From contig OX465590.1 of assembly GCA_950022655.1 (NCBI GenBank), positions 42,739,718-42,803,717 of the forward strand: a DNA stretch of 64,000 bases. The letters are read 5' to 3'. The position numbers and the translations under genes were made by a program. Every line of letters starts with the position of its first letter. Within the stretch, counting starts at the first letter, position 1. Positions 22,266 through 31,139 of this stretch are shown here, one piece after another. Source of the DNA: Alentia gelatinosa (taxonomy: Eukaryota; Annelida; Polychaeta; Phyllodocida; Polynoidae). The notes under the pieces are model-generated. The model searched no databases and had not been told where the DNA came from. It was given only the letters and a program-made list of their open reading frames with translations.

Positions 22266-24329
22266 GATACGGAATCAGGGTTGATATCCAATAGATTTCA
22301 TGTAGGTCAGCACACTTGTAATGATTCTATTATTAACCCTGTAAACACGCTCTCGAGTACTGTCGATTTACCAAGTACGAATATCTCTTATGACTTAGAA
22401 GCAAGTCGTTGTGCTTCAAATACTCCACAAGGTAAAGGTGAAGTTGGTTGTGTGATAAATCGAGATATTGTTGACTCGTGTAAAGTGAATTGTCACGGCA
22501 CAGCAGTAACAGTTGAAGTTGAACTATCTGATACTCTTATAGAATGCACCAAAAATGACTCGGTTCATCTTGATTACCATTGTACTTCTGATACTTGCTC
22601 GTCACTGGTTAATATTGACAAATATTTGTATTGTGTATATGTGGCAACAGGTATTCACATTCCGGTATTTGATGATTGTCGATCAGGGAGTTGCCAATGT
22701 AGGTATATTCTAAATGGCACTTATACCCAATTACTACCATGTCGTTTTGCAGTGGCAATGGAAAATATGCCTAATCCAAATATAAACACTTACAAAGTGG
22801 TAACAGGTGTATGTAAAGGTTTTCCGATTGTCGACAATTTTAGTCATACTCCATATGATAGAGCTAATTATTCTTCTATAAAGTCAACCCCTTTTTATGA
22901 AGAAATGTGTGGTACGGTAACCAGAGAATTGTCAGAACATAAGGTATCAAAAGTCGAGACTAAACCAGTGTGTATCCATTCCCTGGGAGCAATCGCGAAA
23001 AAGAACGGGGAATTAAGACCAATTACGGACTGTCGACAACCGATAGGAAGAAGTATAAATAATGATATGGTGGACGTAGCCCCTAAGTTCTGCTACAATT
23101 CAGTAGATACAGCAGTTAACATGATAAACCAAAATGGGTTTGCAGGTATCATTGATATAAAAAATGCTTATCGAAGCGTAAATATCAGTCCGGCCCATAG
23201 AAAGTTTCAAGGGTTCAGGTGGGCCTTCCCAGGAGGAACAGAGGAATTGTATGAGGACAATATGTTATGTTTCGGATCAAGATCGAGCCCTTACATTTTC
23301 AACTCAATCACAGATTTTGTGGTATCATACATGGACTCGTTAGGATTCAAAAGATGTATTAACTACTTAGACGATTTCTTTATCTGCGCGGATTCTTACG
23401 ACGAATGTTGTAAAATCCAGGATAAACTTATTGAGGTCCTGACATGTCTAGGTTTCAGAGTTAATACAAATAAGACTGTTCATCCTCAACAACAAGTTGT
23501 TTTTCTCGGGATATCGATTGATATGATATCGATGACCGTTTCCCTCCCAGAAGAAAAGTTGATTAAGGCCCGGGAGTTGGTAGATCAGACAAGGTGTAAA
23601 AAATGGATCTACTCCAAGGAATTAGAACGCCTTACAGGTTATTTGGCGCATTGCGCAACAGTTGTTTACGGAGCTCGTACGTACATGCAAAGTTTATATG
23701 ATGTCCTAAAAAGCATAAAAGGTCATCGTAGAGTAAGGTTGTCTGATGAAATAATATCAGACTTAGAATGGTGGTATTATTTTTTGCCTCTATTCAACGG
23801 TAAAAAGAACATTGTTCAATCAAAGTGTGTGGACTATTATTGTACAGACTCTTCCCTATCCGGGTTCGGAGCACACACAACAAATGATTATTTTTACGGG
23901 TCTTGGACAAAAAGATTAGATAAAACATGTACTCATATCGAATCAGCTCCAACCTTTGATTCCCATGATGACCGTATTGCAATTTTAGAATTGTGGCCAG
24001 TTTTAAAAGGCCTCCATCGTTGGTTGAGTAAATTTATAAATAAGAATATATATGTTTATTCTGATAACATGGAAGTCATCTACATGCTTCGTACAGGGAA
24101 ATCTACTGATGTTAGAGCCCGTTCATGGATAAAAGAGATATTTTGGTGTACAGCATTATTCAATATCAGACTCATACCAAAGTATATTACCACTACTGAC
24201 AATTATTTCGCAGATGCGTTATCTAGGGTAGATGACCCTAAGTCTAAGGTGATACTTAATCGTTTTGTTGATAAAAATATTGATTGTTGTTCTTTCAGAG
24301 AAAATGTCCTACCTCATCAAGAGATGTAA
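22266..24329 (+). CDS. pol: Reverse transcriptase / RNase H polyprotein of the Ngaro element
   Basis: Open from the codon after the gag TAG to TAA at 24327. The first ATG is not until about 22760, so expression as a gag fusion through the TAG, or from a non-ATG start, is likely. Visible RT motifs: DIKNAYRSVNI (from 23153), FGSRSSPYIF, and the catalytic YLDD box (23364-23375). RNase H follows, with the four acidic residues in CTDSS (D at 23847), LELWP (E at 23988), YSDNME (D at 24063) and FADALSR (D at 24213). Residues before the RT are cysteine-rich with no known domain. The enzyme copies the element RNA to DNA. No frameshift is seen. It overlaps the recombinase ORF by 26 bp. Confidence 0.92.
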   Translation, partial: DTESGLISNRFHVGQHTCNDSIINPVNTLSSTVDLPSTNISYDLEASRCASNTPQGKGEVGCVINRDIVDSCKVNCHGTAVTVEVELSDTLIECTKNDSVHLDYHCTSDTCSSLVNIDKYLYCVYVATGIHIPVFDDCRSGSCQCRYILNGTYTQLLPCRFAVAMENMPNPNINTYKVVTGVCKGFPIVDNFSHTPYDRANYSSIKSTPFYEEMCGTVTRELSEHKVSKVETKPVCIHSLGAIAKKNGELRPITDCRQPIGRSINNDMVDVAPKFCYNSVDTAVNMINQNGFAGIIDIKNAYRSVNISPAHRKFQGFRWAFPGGTEELYEDNMLCFGSRSSPYIFNSITDFVVSYMDSLGFKRCINYLDDFFICADSYDECCKIQDKLIEVLTCLGFRVNTNKTVHPQQQVVFLGISIDMISMTVSLPEEKLIKARELVDQTRCKKWIYSKELERLTGYLAHCATVVYGARTYMQSLYDVLKSIKGHRRVRLSDEIISDLEWWYYFLPLFNGKKNIVQSKCVDYYCTDSSLSGFGAHTTNDYFYGSWTKRLDKTCTHIESAPTFDSHDDRIAILELWPVLKGLHRWLSKFINKNIYVYSDNMEVIYMLRTGKSTDVRARSWIKEIFWCTALFNIRLIPKYITTTDNYFADALSRVDDPKSKVILNRFVDKNIDCCSFRENVLPHQEM

Positions 24330-25251
24330 ACTTCTCCAATTCTCTGGCTGGGCGAAAAATACTTGGAAGACGAAAATGTCACAATGGAATCGTTTTATAA
24401 AATTTTGTACCATTTTCGAATTGTCTCCTCTCCCCGCGACAATTGATTGTGTATGTTTGTATATATCATATTTGTCTTTCTCGTTATCTTACACCACCAT
24501 TATTAACTATGTCAGTTCTATATGGTCCTTGCACAACCTGTTAGATATTCCTCATGTGGATAAGTCATCGTATAAAATTAAAATGACACTTCAAGGTACC
24601 AAAAGACTATTGGGTAATACATCCAGACCAGCGACAGTTATAACTCCACAAAACCTATTGGACATCTATGCTCGTTTAAATTTGAACATTAATCAAGATC
24701 TGATATTTTGGATGGCCACGACTTTGTGCTTCAGATGCCTCTTGCGAAAATCGCACGTAACAAAATCTCCGCACACACTTCAAAGGAAGGACTTGAAATC
24801 AACAGACTATGGATTTTCACTATATATCAAGTCATCAAAAACTAACCAGTTCTCCGAGAGAAACATGACCATTCCAGTGGTCGCCGCAGACACACCGTTA
24901 TGTCCGGTTCGCACTTGGAACAGACTATCGAGAATATATATTTCAAAGGACACTGACCCGTTGATTCCAAATTCTTTGGATTCTAGGACCAAAACTCCGT
25001 ATAATTATAAGACTTTCTTATCTCGTCTTAAACTTGAGTGTCATAATGTAGGGCTGAAAGGTCGATTTTCTCCCCACAGCCTTCGTAGAGGTGGTGCGTC
25101 TTACCTTAACTCAATAGGAGTTCCTCTCCACGAAATAAAAAGATATGGAGATTGGCAATCTTGGGCAGTGCTATTATATTTATCGGACACTATACCTCAG
25201 AGACTTTCCAAAGATTACACTGTAGCCCAATCTTTGACTCGTTTTAAATAA
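24304..25251 (+). CDS. Tyrosine recombinase (integrase) of the Ngaro element
   Basis: 315 residues from the ATG at 24304, in the +1 frame relative to pol. An N-terminal SAM-like/core-binding segment (SGWAKNTWKTKMSQW) precedes the catalytic domain. Conserved residues: first Arg in CLLRKSHV (24745), H-x-x-R in PHSLRRGG (His 25075, Arg 25084), GDWQSW in the His/Trp position, and nucleophile Tyr in VLLYL (25177). The enzyme would join a circular DNA copy to the target, replacing a DDE integrase. The catalytic set is complete. TTCTTTCAG directly upstream resembles a 3' splice site and might give a spliced recombinase mRNA. The alternative is translational coupling from pol. Confidence 0.92.
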   Translation: MSYLIKRCKLLQFSGWAKNTWKTKMSQWNRFIKFCTIFELSPLPATIDCVCLYISYLSFSLSYTTIINYVSSIWSLHNLLDIPHVDKSSYKIKMTLQGTKRLLGNTSRPATVITPQNLLDIYARLNLNINQDLIFWMATTLCFRCLLRKSHVTKSPHTLQRKDLKSTDYGFSLYIKSSKTNQFSERNMTIPVVAADTPLCPVRTWNRLSRIYISKDTDPLIPNSLDSRTKTPYNYKTFLSRLKLECHNVGLKGRFSPHSLRRGGASYLNSIGVPLHEIKRYGDWQSWAVLLYLSDTIPQRLSKDYTVAQSLTRFK

Positions 25252-25268
25252 GTTAATTTTGGGTTTGG

Positions 25269-25350
25269 CGAACTCCTCAAAATATTGGGAGTATTCGTGT
25301 AATCCGCCAAGGTACATGAGCTGCTTATCTTGTTATTCCAGAGGTAATAT
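25269..25350 (+). repeat. Ngaro repeat B1
   Basis: 82 bp, CGAACTCCTCAAAATATT to CAGAGGTAATAT, identical to B2 at 25527-25608. It abuts A2 directly; the B1-A2 junction is the form expected at the closing point of a circular intermediate. Confidence 0.93.
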
Positions 25351-25493
25351 GTCAACACTAAAGGTCTTCCATTTGGTGGTATATATTTCCTCCAATAATC
25401 AAGAGAGGGCACCACTGTTAGAGCTAAGACTAAGGTCACGAGGGCGGCTAGGTTCCACTTCCGCCCTGCCGTTCCTTCATGGTTTACCTGAAA
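25351..25493 (+). repeat. Ngaro repeat A2
   Basis: 143 bp, identical to A1. It lies between B1 and a 33-bp AT-rich spacer before B2. Confidence 0.93.
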
Positions 25494-25526
25494 TTTTTTT
25501 TTTATATTGTTATGTTAATAAATAAC

Positions 25527-25608
25527 CGAACTCCTCAAAATATTGGGAGTATTCGTGTAATCCGCCAAGGTACATGAGCTGCTTATCTTGTTATTCCAGA
25601 GGTAATAT
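25527..25608 (+). repeat. Ngaro repeat B2 (3' terminus)
   Basis: 82 bp, identical to B1. It ends at GGTAATAT and is followed at once by AAACCACATTT of the interrupted S element, which fixes the right boundary. Confidence 0.93.
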
Positions 25609-25787
25609 AAACCACATTTGAAGGTATATAGGAATAGGGAAACCAAGTACCAGTGAAAGGAAGTCAAAATTACTTGGTAAGGCTTTGGAAAAATTACTGC
25701 CCGCGGCCAAGGCCTTGGGCAGTAATTTTTCCAAGCCTTACCTCGTAACTTTGACTTTCTTTCACCGGAACATAGTTTCCCCCTATT
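25609..25787 (+). mobile_element. Hairpin-tailed element S, copy 2, 3' part
   Basis: It contains AAGGTATATAGGAATAGG (inner inverted repeat) and then the long hairpin with arms GTGAAAGGAAGTCAAAATTA and AAGTCAAAGTTACGAGG-type complement, apex GCCCGCGGCCAAGGCC, ending CCCTATT. It is collinear with the complement of 8602-8425. Confidence 0.9.
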
Positions 25788-25869
25788 CCATGATATATGA
25801 TTTTCAACTACAAATGTACACAGTAAGCAATAAGTACATGGGAAAAACTGTCAACACAGGTTAGCTGAA

Positions 25870-26060
25870 AGCTAACGAAATAGGGATAGGGTAGGTGAGT
25901 GTGTAGGCTTGGTGGGGGAGTATAGAGACGGGGTTCATGGGGATGTTGGGTAGGTGGGGTGTGTGTCGTGGGTATAGGAGTGGAGTTGGTGGGAGGAGTT
26001 GGGTGGGGACTGTGGGAGAAGAGGGTGACTGTGGGAGTGGGCCGACTGGAGATAAGGCCT
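25870..26060 (+). repeat. G-rich irregular minisatellite, right flank
   Basis: Same style as 21063-21310 (TAGGGATAGGGTAGGTG, GGTGGGGTGTGTGTCG), interrupted by the S and Ngaro insertions. A 157-codon minus ORF (25808-26281) overlaps this tract and is not supported. Confidence 0.65.
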
Positions 26061-26302
26061 GGGTAGATAACGTCAGGGATCGTGGAGGATCGCCAAGTAA
26101 ACCTGGCGATCAGTGACTGACGACGTTTAATCCCTGAACCATCTGCGGTCCCTGGTCTGGAGGATTTTCTCCTCCTCTTTGGTCTCCAGAGGAGTCGTCG
26201 AACTGTAGCCTCTCTACTGAGTTTATTTTTATCAATTAGCAGTATACATGAAAATAGAAATAATATAACTCTGGTGCACATAGTTCTATGAGTTATTTCA
26301 CC

Positions 26303-26744
26303 TTATCTCACCCCTGGTACAAGTTTAGCCATAGGAATAACATTAGTCATAATCATACTCTGGTGCACATAGTTTTATAAGTTATCTAACCTTATCTCAC
26401 CCCTGGTACAAGTTTAGCCATAGTAATAACATTAGAAAAAAATACTCAACGATCACCCCCGTAAAGTGACAATACTACGCTACAGCCGTGGCGTAGTGAA
26501 TTTGGGATGATGTCATATGGATTTGATAAGTCTATTCCAATTATTGTGGAATTTTGATGATATTTAATTTGATAAAAAGGGGTGAGATAAATCTAGAACT
26601 ACACTGGAATCGTAAAATACACAAAACTTTATTTGTTTGAATGGGCCGCAATCGTCACTCGGCTTCGGCTCGATGACGATTGCGGCCCATCCAAACTCAT
26701 GGAGTATTGTCTATTTATACGATTCCCGATGCAGTTCTATATAA
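26303..26744 (+). mobile_element. Hairpin-tailed element, family H1, copy h, with duplicated 5' end
   Basis: The 5' end CTTATCTCACCCCTGG occurs twice (about 26302 and 26391) within an 88-bp tandem duplication that also includes the flank CTCTGGTGCACATAG. Then come the body shared with copy g, GGGGTGAGATAAATC, and a palindrome with near-perfect GATGGGCCGCAATCGTCA-type arms around CTCGGCTTCGGCTCG, ending TTCTATATAA. Confidence 0.85.
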
Positions 26745-26932
26745 TTCTTGGTGTTACCGATTGATTTTACATATGTAAGTATTTATCAATATTTCCAATT
26801 AATCAGAGTGAAATGTGAACGATCCGTATTTGTCGCGCTCGCTCTCGAATAAATCAAACCCAGTGATTGTCATATTAAAGGGTATAGCAATAAGGACTTT
26901 CTTTGCTATATAGCACATATGTGGACGGTTTT

Positions 26933-27060
26933 CCTTTATTATCCATCGAATACAAAGACCCTATTGAAAGTGTCCGGGAACGCAGTAAACCCTGATCCAT
27001 TATATAAAACCTGTCAGATACCATGATTGTGGTATACCGATTAAAATCTGTGGTATAATG
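26933..27060 (+). repeat. Dispersed repeat R2, copy 2
   Basis: Matches 2693-2820 (TTTATTATCCATCGAATAC, CAGTAAACC, TGTGGTATA). It lies directly upstream of the LINE fragment, so R2 might belong to the same retrotransposon, although copy 1 has no such neighbour. Confidence 0.6.
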
Positions 27061-27086
27061 GGGTCTACGTATATGTTGGACTATAA

Positions 27087-27290
27087 GCTAGCAATATCGG
27101 TAGCAATAGGTCTGCAAATAAGGTCAAATTTGTTAAACTTCGCATTAAAAGTGCAGTGTATCAAAAGTCGCCCTGGCATCGAGGTACAGTACTATGGGAC
27201 GCGTTGGACGAGCGCGAGCAGAAGCTAGGTAACATCAAAGAATTTAAGGTGTGTATTAATAACAAATACTCAGTTTATGATTGGAAATAA
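27087..27290 (+). pseudogene. C-terminal fragment of a non-LTR retrotransposon ORF2
   Basis: 67 codons open between TAA at 27084 and TAA at 27288, with no ATG. The translation contains RSANKVKF, YQKSPWHRGTVLWDAL and IKEFK. This is the pattern (RS.N.., Y..S...RG..LW..L, ..FK) seen at the very C-terminus of CR1/L2/Jockey-type reverse transcriptases. It is followed by a 3' UTR of about 170 bp and an (AAT)n tail. It is a 5'-truncated dead copy; the catalytic RT is absent from the window. The exact clade is not determined. An alternative reading as a host exon is unlikely because of the tail. Confidence 0.6.
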
Positions 27291-27475
27291 GTTCACATGG
27301 CCTATGACGATGCAGCAGTGGTTGTAAGGTCATCACCATCATCAATCCTCATATTGGCGGATTACATATCCACATGTTCTTTATCTGTGTTACTGTAATT
27401 ACCTCGGACGGTGGAAGATATACTATTGTAGAACCGTCTCTGAACCAATAAAAAAAAAATAATAATAATAATTTC
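27291..27475 (+). mobile_element. 3' UTR and AAT-tail of the truncated non-LTR element
   Basis: Ordinary sequence ending ACCAATAAAAAAAAAATAAT, then further AAT repeats: a poly(A) signal merged with a simple-repeat tail as found on CR1/RTE-like elements. Confidence 0.6.
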
Positions 27476-28079
27476 TTATACATTGAACAATTCTGAATAG
27501 ATTAAAGTGGAGTAAATCACAGAAAAAACAGGCACAGTGGATTTTTTTCAAGATGTTACATTTACAACCATGGTGTTATATTTAGAAGATGACAATGTTA
27601 TGGTATGATGTATGGTATCAATGGGAACACGACGTTTCTTGCTATTTTATAGCACTTCTACATATGTTTTAATGTCTCACCTACGCCTTCAATGGTCTCC
27701 TTAATGATAGAATGACATCATAAACAGGATTTAGTTTTGCGTGAGCTGCACCCTTCTCGTACGCCATCATCAGGCCTTAATCTGTGAATACATAAGGAAC
27801 ATATTTTCCTGTTTTTATCCATACCAGCTGTAGTAATTGACCAGACTTACAATTTTACATGATTTCGCTTGACCTAAGCTGCTAGATTTTATGAACGATT
27901 GGAATAAAATCAATATGATATAATATGATAGATATGACAATGAAATAGATTTCTAGACTTACCACTCTATACACAAATTTTCTCCTGTTTAGTTGCCAGT
28001 TGGTGTACATCAAGATACTGCAAGGTGTGTAGTAGTACTCAGACATTTGCATTCAACCTAGATACATTTCCCTTGTATT
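27476..28079. other. Unassigned sequence
   Basis: About 600 bp of AT-rich sequence without a recognisable gene or shared repeat. Confidence 0.45.
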
Positions 28080-28393
28080 TTATCCTACCCCTAATAAAAA
28101 ACTCCATAGGCTCAACATTGGGTCACTGTATTCAGTCTGGAGTTCAGAAAAATGAAAAATATCGCTCTAGTGGGATACACTTGACAAATGACGTCATTTG
28201 TTAATGTAGAAGTAATTCAGACGGGCAGGGTAGGATAAATTCTAAAGCAGACTCGAGTTAGTTGTGTTATTGTTCATCACACTCCGGCAAGATTACGTAT
28301 TACTGCTCTCGGCTTCACCTCACGCAGTAATACACGATCTTGCCATCGTGCGATAAACAACAACATGACTAACTCTTGTTTGGTTTCTCCATA
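28080..28393 (+). mobile_element. Hairpin-tailed element, family H2, copy k
   Basis: TATCCTACCCCTAATAAAAA, CCATAGGCTCAACATTGGG, body, GGGTAGGATAAATTC, then a palindrome (ACTCGAGTTAGTTGTGTTAT...AACATGACTAACTCTTG, apex CTCGGCTTCACCTCA), ending GGTTTCTCCATAG. Confidence 0.85.
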
Positions 28394-28493
28394 GTATTGC
28401 TTTTTAGCTTCTCAGTGCATCCCTCTGGTTATTTCTCACTGGTTTATGCTGATTATTCTCTACCGTGAGGATTATCTCTAAACCAGTGATATA

Positions 28494-28661
28494 GGGGGCC
28501 ATCCATAAAGTACGTACGCACTGGAGGGGGTAGGGGGGAGTAAACAAATTTGAAATTTTGCGTATACGATCCTTCTTTGTTCTATTGCGTACAAAATCAA
28601 GAGGAGGGGTGGGGGGTCAGACATTTCAGAAAATCTGCGTACGTACTATATGGATGGCCCC
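28494..28661. mobile_element. TA-flanked MITE with GGGGCCATCCATAAAGTACG TIRs
   Basis: The ends GGGGCCATCCATAAAGTACG and CGTACTATATGGATGGCCCC are flanked by TA (28492-28493 and 28662-28663). Only 168 bp, no ORF. A shorter relative lies at 32103-32202. TA flanks suggest a Tc1/mariner-related or similar transposase. Confidence 0.88.
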
Positions 28662-28984
28662 TAACCCCTTCTAGTGTGCAATCTGCGTAGTACCTCCAGG
28701 AACTCGCAATGTGCCACCAGGGGGTCTTTTATCTTTCTCACTGGGCCTAAGCCGGAGGGAGCGAGAAATCTCGCTGACAGGTGAGGAGAGTAGGGAGATG
28801 AGGCGGAGAGGAGTTCTGAGAGGGGTGCCTCCTTCGCAGTTGGATGTTCACAACAAAGTGTCGGTGATTGTCGACATGTGCGTGTGACTGGCGCCGAACT
28901 CGGCAGAACCGACTCTAACGAAGCGTCGCCAGCCTCGGGCAGTATCCGCCTTTTATAAAACACGCCCCACCCCTGGCACCACAC
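28662..28984. other. Unassigned GC-richer sequence
   Basis: A minus frame of 107 codons (28661-28984) has no recognised domain. A CTCF-like CCACCAGGGGGT lies at 28714. Possibly the downstream side of the promoter-like cluster at 28985-29085. Confidence 0.35.
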
Positions 28985-29085
28985 GCCTCTGACTCCCAGC
29001 CACCCACTGCACCGGAAATAGCGACTAGGTCACGTGACGCCAACTGCGCATGCGTGTAAGGCATATTGGACAATATGGCTTGAAA
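28985..29085. promoter_or_regulatory. Promoter-like cluster: ETS, E-box, NRF-1, YY1 motifs
   Basis: Within 75 bp lie ACCGGAAAT (ETS-like, 29011), the palindrome GTCACGTGAC (E-box, about 29029), CTGCGCATGCGTG (NRF-1 consensus, 29044) and CAATATGGC (YY1-like, about 29072). This combination is typical of TATA-less housekeeping promoters in animals. No exon could be attached on either strand, so this is inference. Confidence 0.4.
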
Positions 29086-30109
29086 ATTAAACCCATGTCA
29101 ATTTCCTGATTATTTAATATGATGAACACAAAATTTACTTAAGAATCAGGGGTCACCATGCTAGTTTTTGATTTATTGATCAGTATTATGATTTTATTAC
29201 AGTAAAATATATGAAAATTATAAAAAAGTTGATATTCACATAGTGAAACCAATGTCATTTTCTCCAAACCTTCACAGAATATAGTAAATGCATAGTACTG
29301 TGTACCCGGCCCTGTCCCAAACAGGGCCGGGTTCCTCTGCCATAGAGCCCTCCACCGGGTCGTCATTTCTCACTGGCCGCTATCTGACATGTATGAAAAC
29401 AAAATTGAATCGACAAATATGTACCCATTGCTCCTCGCCAACCTTCAAAATAGCGGTATCTTACTTTATAACTGTGTATTTAGACGTAGTTTTCCAATGG
29501 AGCTTTGCTGGTTCTCAGATCCAGTCATTTAGTTCAGTTTTTCTCGCTGGTTCCTTAACTGCATAGTGCCTCGCCTAATAATATAGAACAGCTGTCCACC
29601 CCTGAATGGAGATCAGAGGTGAAAACTTGACCTAAGTACTAAACATATAGATTTTAAAATACATAAGTCTCCGTCCTTATTTTTGAAAGATTTGAAGAAT
29701 TTGTCAGCATGTTTCCAATGTACATTAAGCATGTATAAGTTACTCTACTTAACCTGTTGACATTTGATAAACTAGACAAAATGTTAAAATCTACGTGTAC
29801 ATTGGCACTAAAATGAAACCTAAGAAACAAGTTTTGAATGGTAACTGACAATATTTGAAAATCACCAGGTGGCGCCACCATAAATTGTCCGAAATGCCTT
29901 TAAGCGTCTGGTTCGTGTGTTTAACACCAAGAGGCATGCGCATGCACCTGCCGTTAATGTTAATTAGGGCTTCCGCTCTGCAAATGATGCACTGAGTAGT
30001 ACAGCGTTTCATACATACAATAAAGGTAGGGTCCTAAAGATGCCTAGATCAGCCACCACCTCTGTTTGGACTCATTTCGGACTAAGAGGTTGTGGTTGTG
30101 GTTGTCATA
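29086..30109. other. Unassigned sequence
   Basis: About 1 kb of unassigned sequence with several 73-92 codon frames on both strands, none with a recognised domain. It contains the GC-rich hairpin at 29304-29332 and a palindromic CTCF-like site near 29862. Confidence 0.4.
29304..29332. other. Perfect GC-rich hairpin
   Basis: ACCCGGCCCTGT and ACAGGGCCGGGT form a perfect 12-bp stem with a CCCAA loop. It stands alone in AT-rich surroundings and is not part of any element that I can delimit. Confidence 0.8.
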
Positions 30110-30840
30110 TGTGGTAACTATGGTGTGCGCCGTAAACCAAGTACCTCTGTTCTATGTAGGTTCTAGAAGCAGAAATACTGAATAAGAAATATTCATAACT
30201 TTTTGATGCTGAAACAAATTGATGCTGAAACCTAGCTCTATGTTCAGTATATTCATTTTGAATATACAACAATGGATATGAGAAAGTGTTAAATTGGGTT
30301 CGAGAGTACCAAATGTCACACTCGCAAATAAGTAGAGACAAGCTGGGTGGAGAGTAACATACTCTTACACCTATTGGTTCAAGTTGGCCGCAGATTTAAC
30401 TCCACCAGAGCTAGCATAGTGTAGCTCTTGTGGGCATATAAATTGGAAAACACCCCTGTCTCCACTTGCACTCTGTTCCTACTGAAGGGTTGGTCAGGTT
30501 AAATCCCACACGGTAACTGATGTGTGCGCCTCGATCCAGGTAATTCTGTTCCCTGTAGGTTCTTAAAACAGATATACTTAATAAGAGATAGTCATAGCTC
30601 GACTATTTGATAATAAAATATGGCTTTATGGTGGTTTTACTCGAAAAATATACACACAAAAGGAAATAATAAAGTGGTAAATTGGCTTCGAGGTTATACC
30701 TAAACACACTCTCCAAGCAGTGCAGAGGATCTGGTAGGAGAGTCACAGACTGTTTGGGCTAGTCGTTCAAGGTGGCCGCTGATCATATTACACCAGAGCT
30801 AACGTTATGTAGCTCTGGTGGCCAGTGTAAAAGATGTCCT
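30110..30840 (+). repeat. Diverged tandem duplication (~400-bp units)
   Basis: Blocks GTGTGCGCC...CTGTTCTATGTAGGTTC, AGAAAGTGTTAAATTGGGTTCGAG and GGCCGCAGAT...CACCAGAGCTA...GTAGCTCT at 30120-30440 recur in order at 30520-30823. Two old copies; no coding capacity. Confidence 0.7.
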
Positions 30841-31139
30841 TGTGAGACCACTCAATGACCTTCACCAGATGGCTTCACTGATTTGTAAACCCAATGTTCA
30901 GATTTGGCCAACAAAAACATCTCCTACTCCTGCACTCATCCTGTGAGAAAGAGATTCTTCTAAACGTCGATACTGTTTATTGGCAGCAGTGCTAATCGCC
31001 GCTTTACCGTTTAGCGCCGCCTAGCAGTGATTAGTTTAGTTAGGGCGTCGCTCGGTCAAACATCGGTCAGTGTAGACTAAAGCCAAAGCGTTTCAAAGCT
31101 TTCCACCAATCAGAACTCGCGTTACTCCCTCGTCTGGCA
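30841..31139. other. Unassigned sequence
   Basis: No feature recognised between the duplication and the 107-bp satellite. Confidence 0.4.

Larger units (their letters stand above)
21634..25608 (+). mobile_element. Complete Ngaro-like tyrosine-recombinase retrotransposon
   Basis: The element is 3,975 bp with split direct repeats: A1 at 21634-21776, coding region, B1 at 25269-25350, A2 at 25351-25493, B2 at 25527-25608. A1 equals A2 over 143 bp and B1 equals B2 over 82 bp with no mismatch that I can see. It encodes a gag-like protein, RT/RNase H and a tyrosine recombinase. There is no methyltransferase and no integrase. Split repeats with these genes are the hallmark of PAT/Ngaro-type DIRS-order elements; absence of a methyltransferase favours Ngaro. 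The insertion has no target duplication, as expected for recombinase-mediated integration of a circle. Confidence 0.93.

Noticed and set aside
22281..22283. TTG as start of the RT ORF (and TTG at 24265 for the recombinase)
   Set aside because: Non-ATG starts are only an ORF-calling convention; the pol frame is open from just after the gag stop, and the recombinase has an ATG at 24304.
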